A DNA stretch of 6,218 bases from positions 1-6,218 of the forward strand of contig CAYTET010000079.1 of the NCBI GenBank assembly GCA_964436975.1, written 5' to 3'. Numbering within the stretch: position 1 is the stretch's first letter; the number at the start of each line of letters is the position of its first letter. Of the stretch, positions 6,116-6,218 are shown piece after piece. Made by a program: the position numbers and the translations under genes. The DNA is from CAYTET01 sp964436975 (GTDB lineage: Bacteria > Bacillota_I > Bacilli_A > Erysipelotrichales > Erysipelotrichaceae). The notes below the pieces were generated by a model that was not told the DNA's origin, searched no databases, and was given only the letters and a program-made list of their open reading frames with translations.

Positions 6116-6218
6116 ATGTCTGATTATTCAAAAAGCGCCCTGCAGATTCTGCGCAACCCGCAGGCCACTTTGAAGTGGTATATCGTTCCGCTTCTATTGG
6201 TTGTAATGTATATCTACT
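6116..6218 (+). CDS. Small membrane protein of unknown function, N-terminal part, truncated by window edge
   Basis: Thirty-four codons are visible, from an ATG preceded by AGGGGG (6103-6108) at 7-nt spacing. The peptide begins with a polar stretch, MSDYSKSALQILRNPQATLK, then turns strongly hydrophobic (WYIVPLLLVVMYIY), which looks like the first membrane helix. I recall conserved uncharacterised multi-span proteins in Clostridia with a similar opening (NP-x-ATLKWY-x-x-P), but I cannot confirm this here. The gene is transcribed away from the cyclase cluster; the 199-nt gap between them carries candidate promoters for both. Function is not assigned. Confidence 0.75.
   Translation, partial: MSDYSKSALQILRNPQATLKWYIVPLLLVVMYIY

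Noticed and set aside
6094..6123. A nine-codon upstream open frame overlapping the start of the divergent gene
   Set aside because: The ATG at 6094 lacks a ribosome site, and the peptide is too short to judge; likely chance.
5913..6131. A 72-codon minus-strand frame between the cyclase and the divergent gene
   Set aside because: It would use a TTG start inside the divergent coding sequence, shows no ribosome site or recognisable motif, and would cover the promoters on both sides.
1..6218. Mobile element, CRISPR, toxin–antitoxin or defence system
   Set aside because: No transposase, integrase, terminal inverted repeats, spaced repeat array or defence-gene signature appears on either strand; all complete genes are intact members of housekeeping or metabolic-type families.

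Overview
The window looks like chromosomal DNA from a low- to mid-GC anaerobic Firmicute. Clostridia or Negativicutes are my best guess from protein style, strong AGGAG-type ribosome binding sites and tight gene packing. This is inferred from family resemblance only; there is no rRNA or other taxonomic marker. I see no tRNA, rRNA, CRISPR array, insertion sequence, integrase or phage gene.

Layout: all complete genes are on the minus strand, so transcription runs from high to low coordinates. Four tightly packed genes come first: a short cyclase-family metal hydrolase (5916-5368), a two-domain fusion of a GNAT acetyltransferase and a NimA/pyridoxamine-oxidase-like flavin-binding domain (5368-4331), a membrane-anchored YkuE-type metallophosphoesterase (4334-3492) and a SIMPL-domain protein without a signal peptide (3487-2855). 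Junctions of 1 nt overlap, 4 nt overlap and 4 nt gap suggest one translationally coupled transcript. A 64-nt gap holding a perfect 14-bp tandem duplication separates these from tex (2790-655), which encodes the S1/YqgF-domain nucleic-acid-binding protein Tex. A further 77-nt gap with a good extended -10 promoter leads to an NfeD-family membrane protein (577-131), followed by the start of an SPFH/Band 7 protein that runs off the left edge.

At the right edge a divergent plus-strand gene starts at 6116 and runs off the window. It encodes a small membrane protein of unknown function. The 199-nt region between it and the cyclase (5917-6115) holds candidate promoters in both directions, a small dyad at the predicted plus-strand transcription start and a hairpin in the cyclase leader.

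How the genes work together: the NfeD and SPFH pair is a recurrent bacterial membrane-microdomain module. The upstream four-gene cluster has no obvious shared pathway. It combines small-molecule hydrolysis or modification, flavin chemistry, phosphoester hydrolysis and a SIMPL protein, which would fit a stress or detoxification cluster, but that is speculation. I found no convincing new defence or mobile system. The most unusual items are the GNAT–NimA-like fusion, the shortened cyclase, and the duplication that places a -35-like element ahead of tex.
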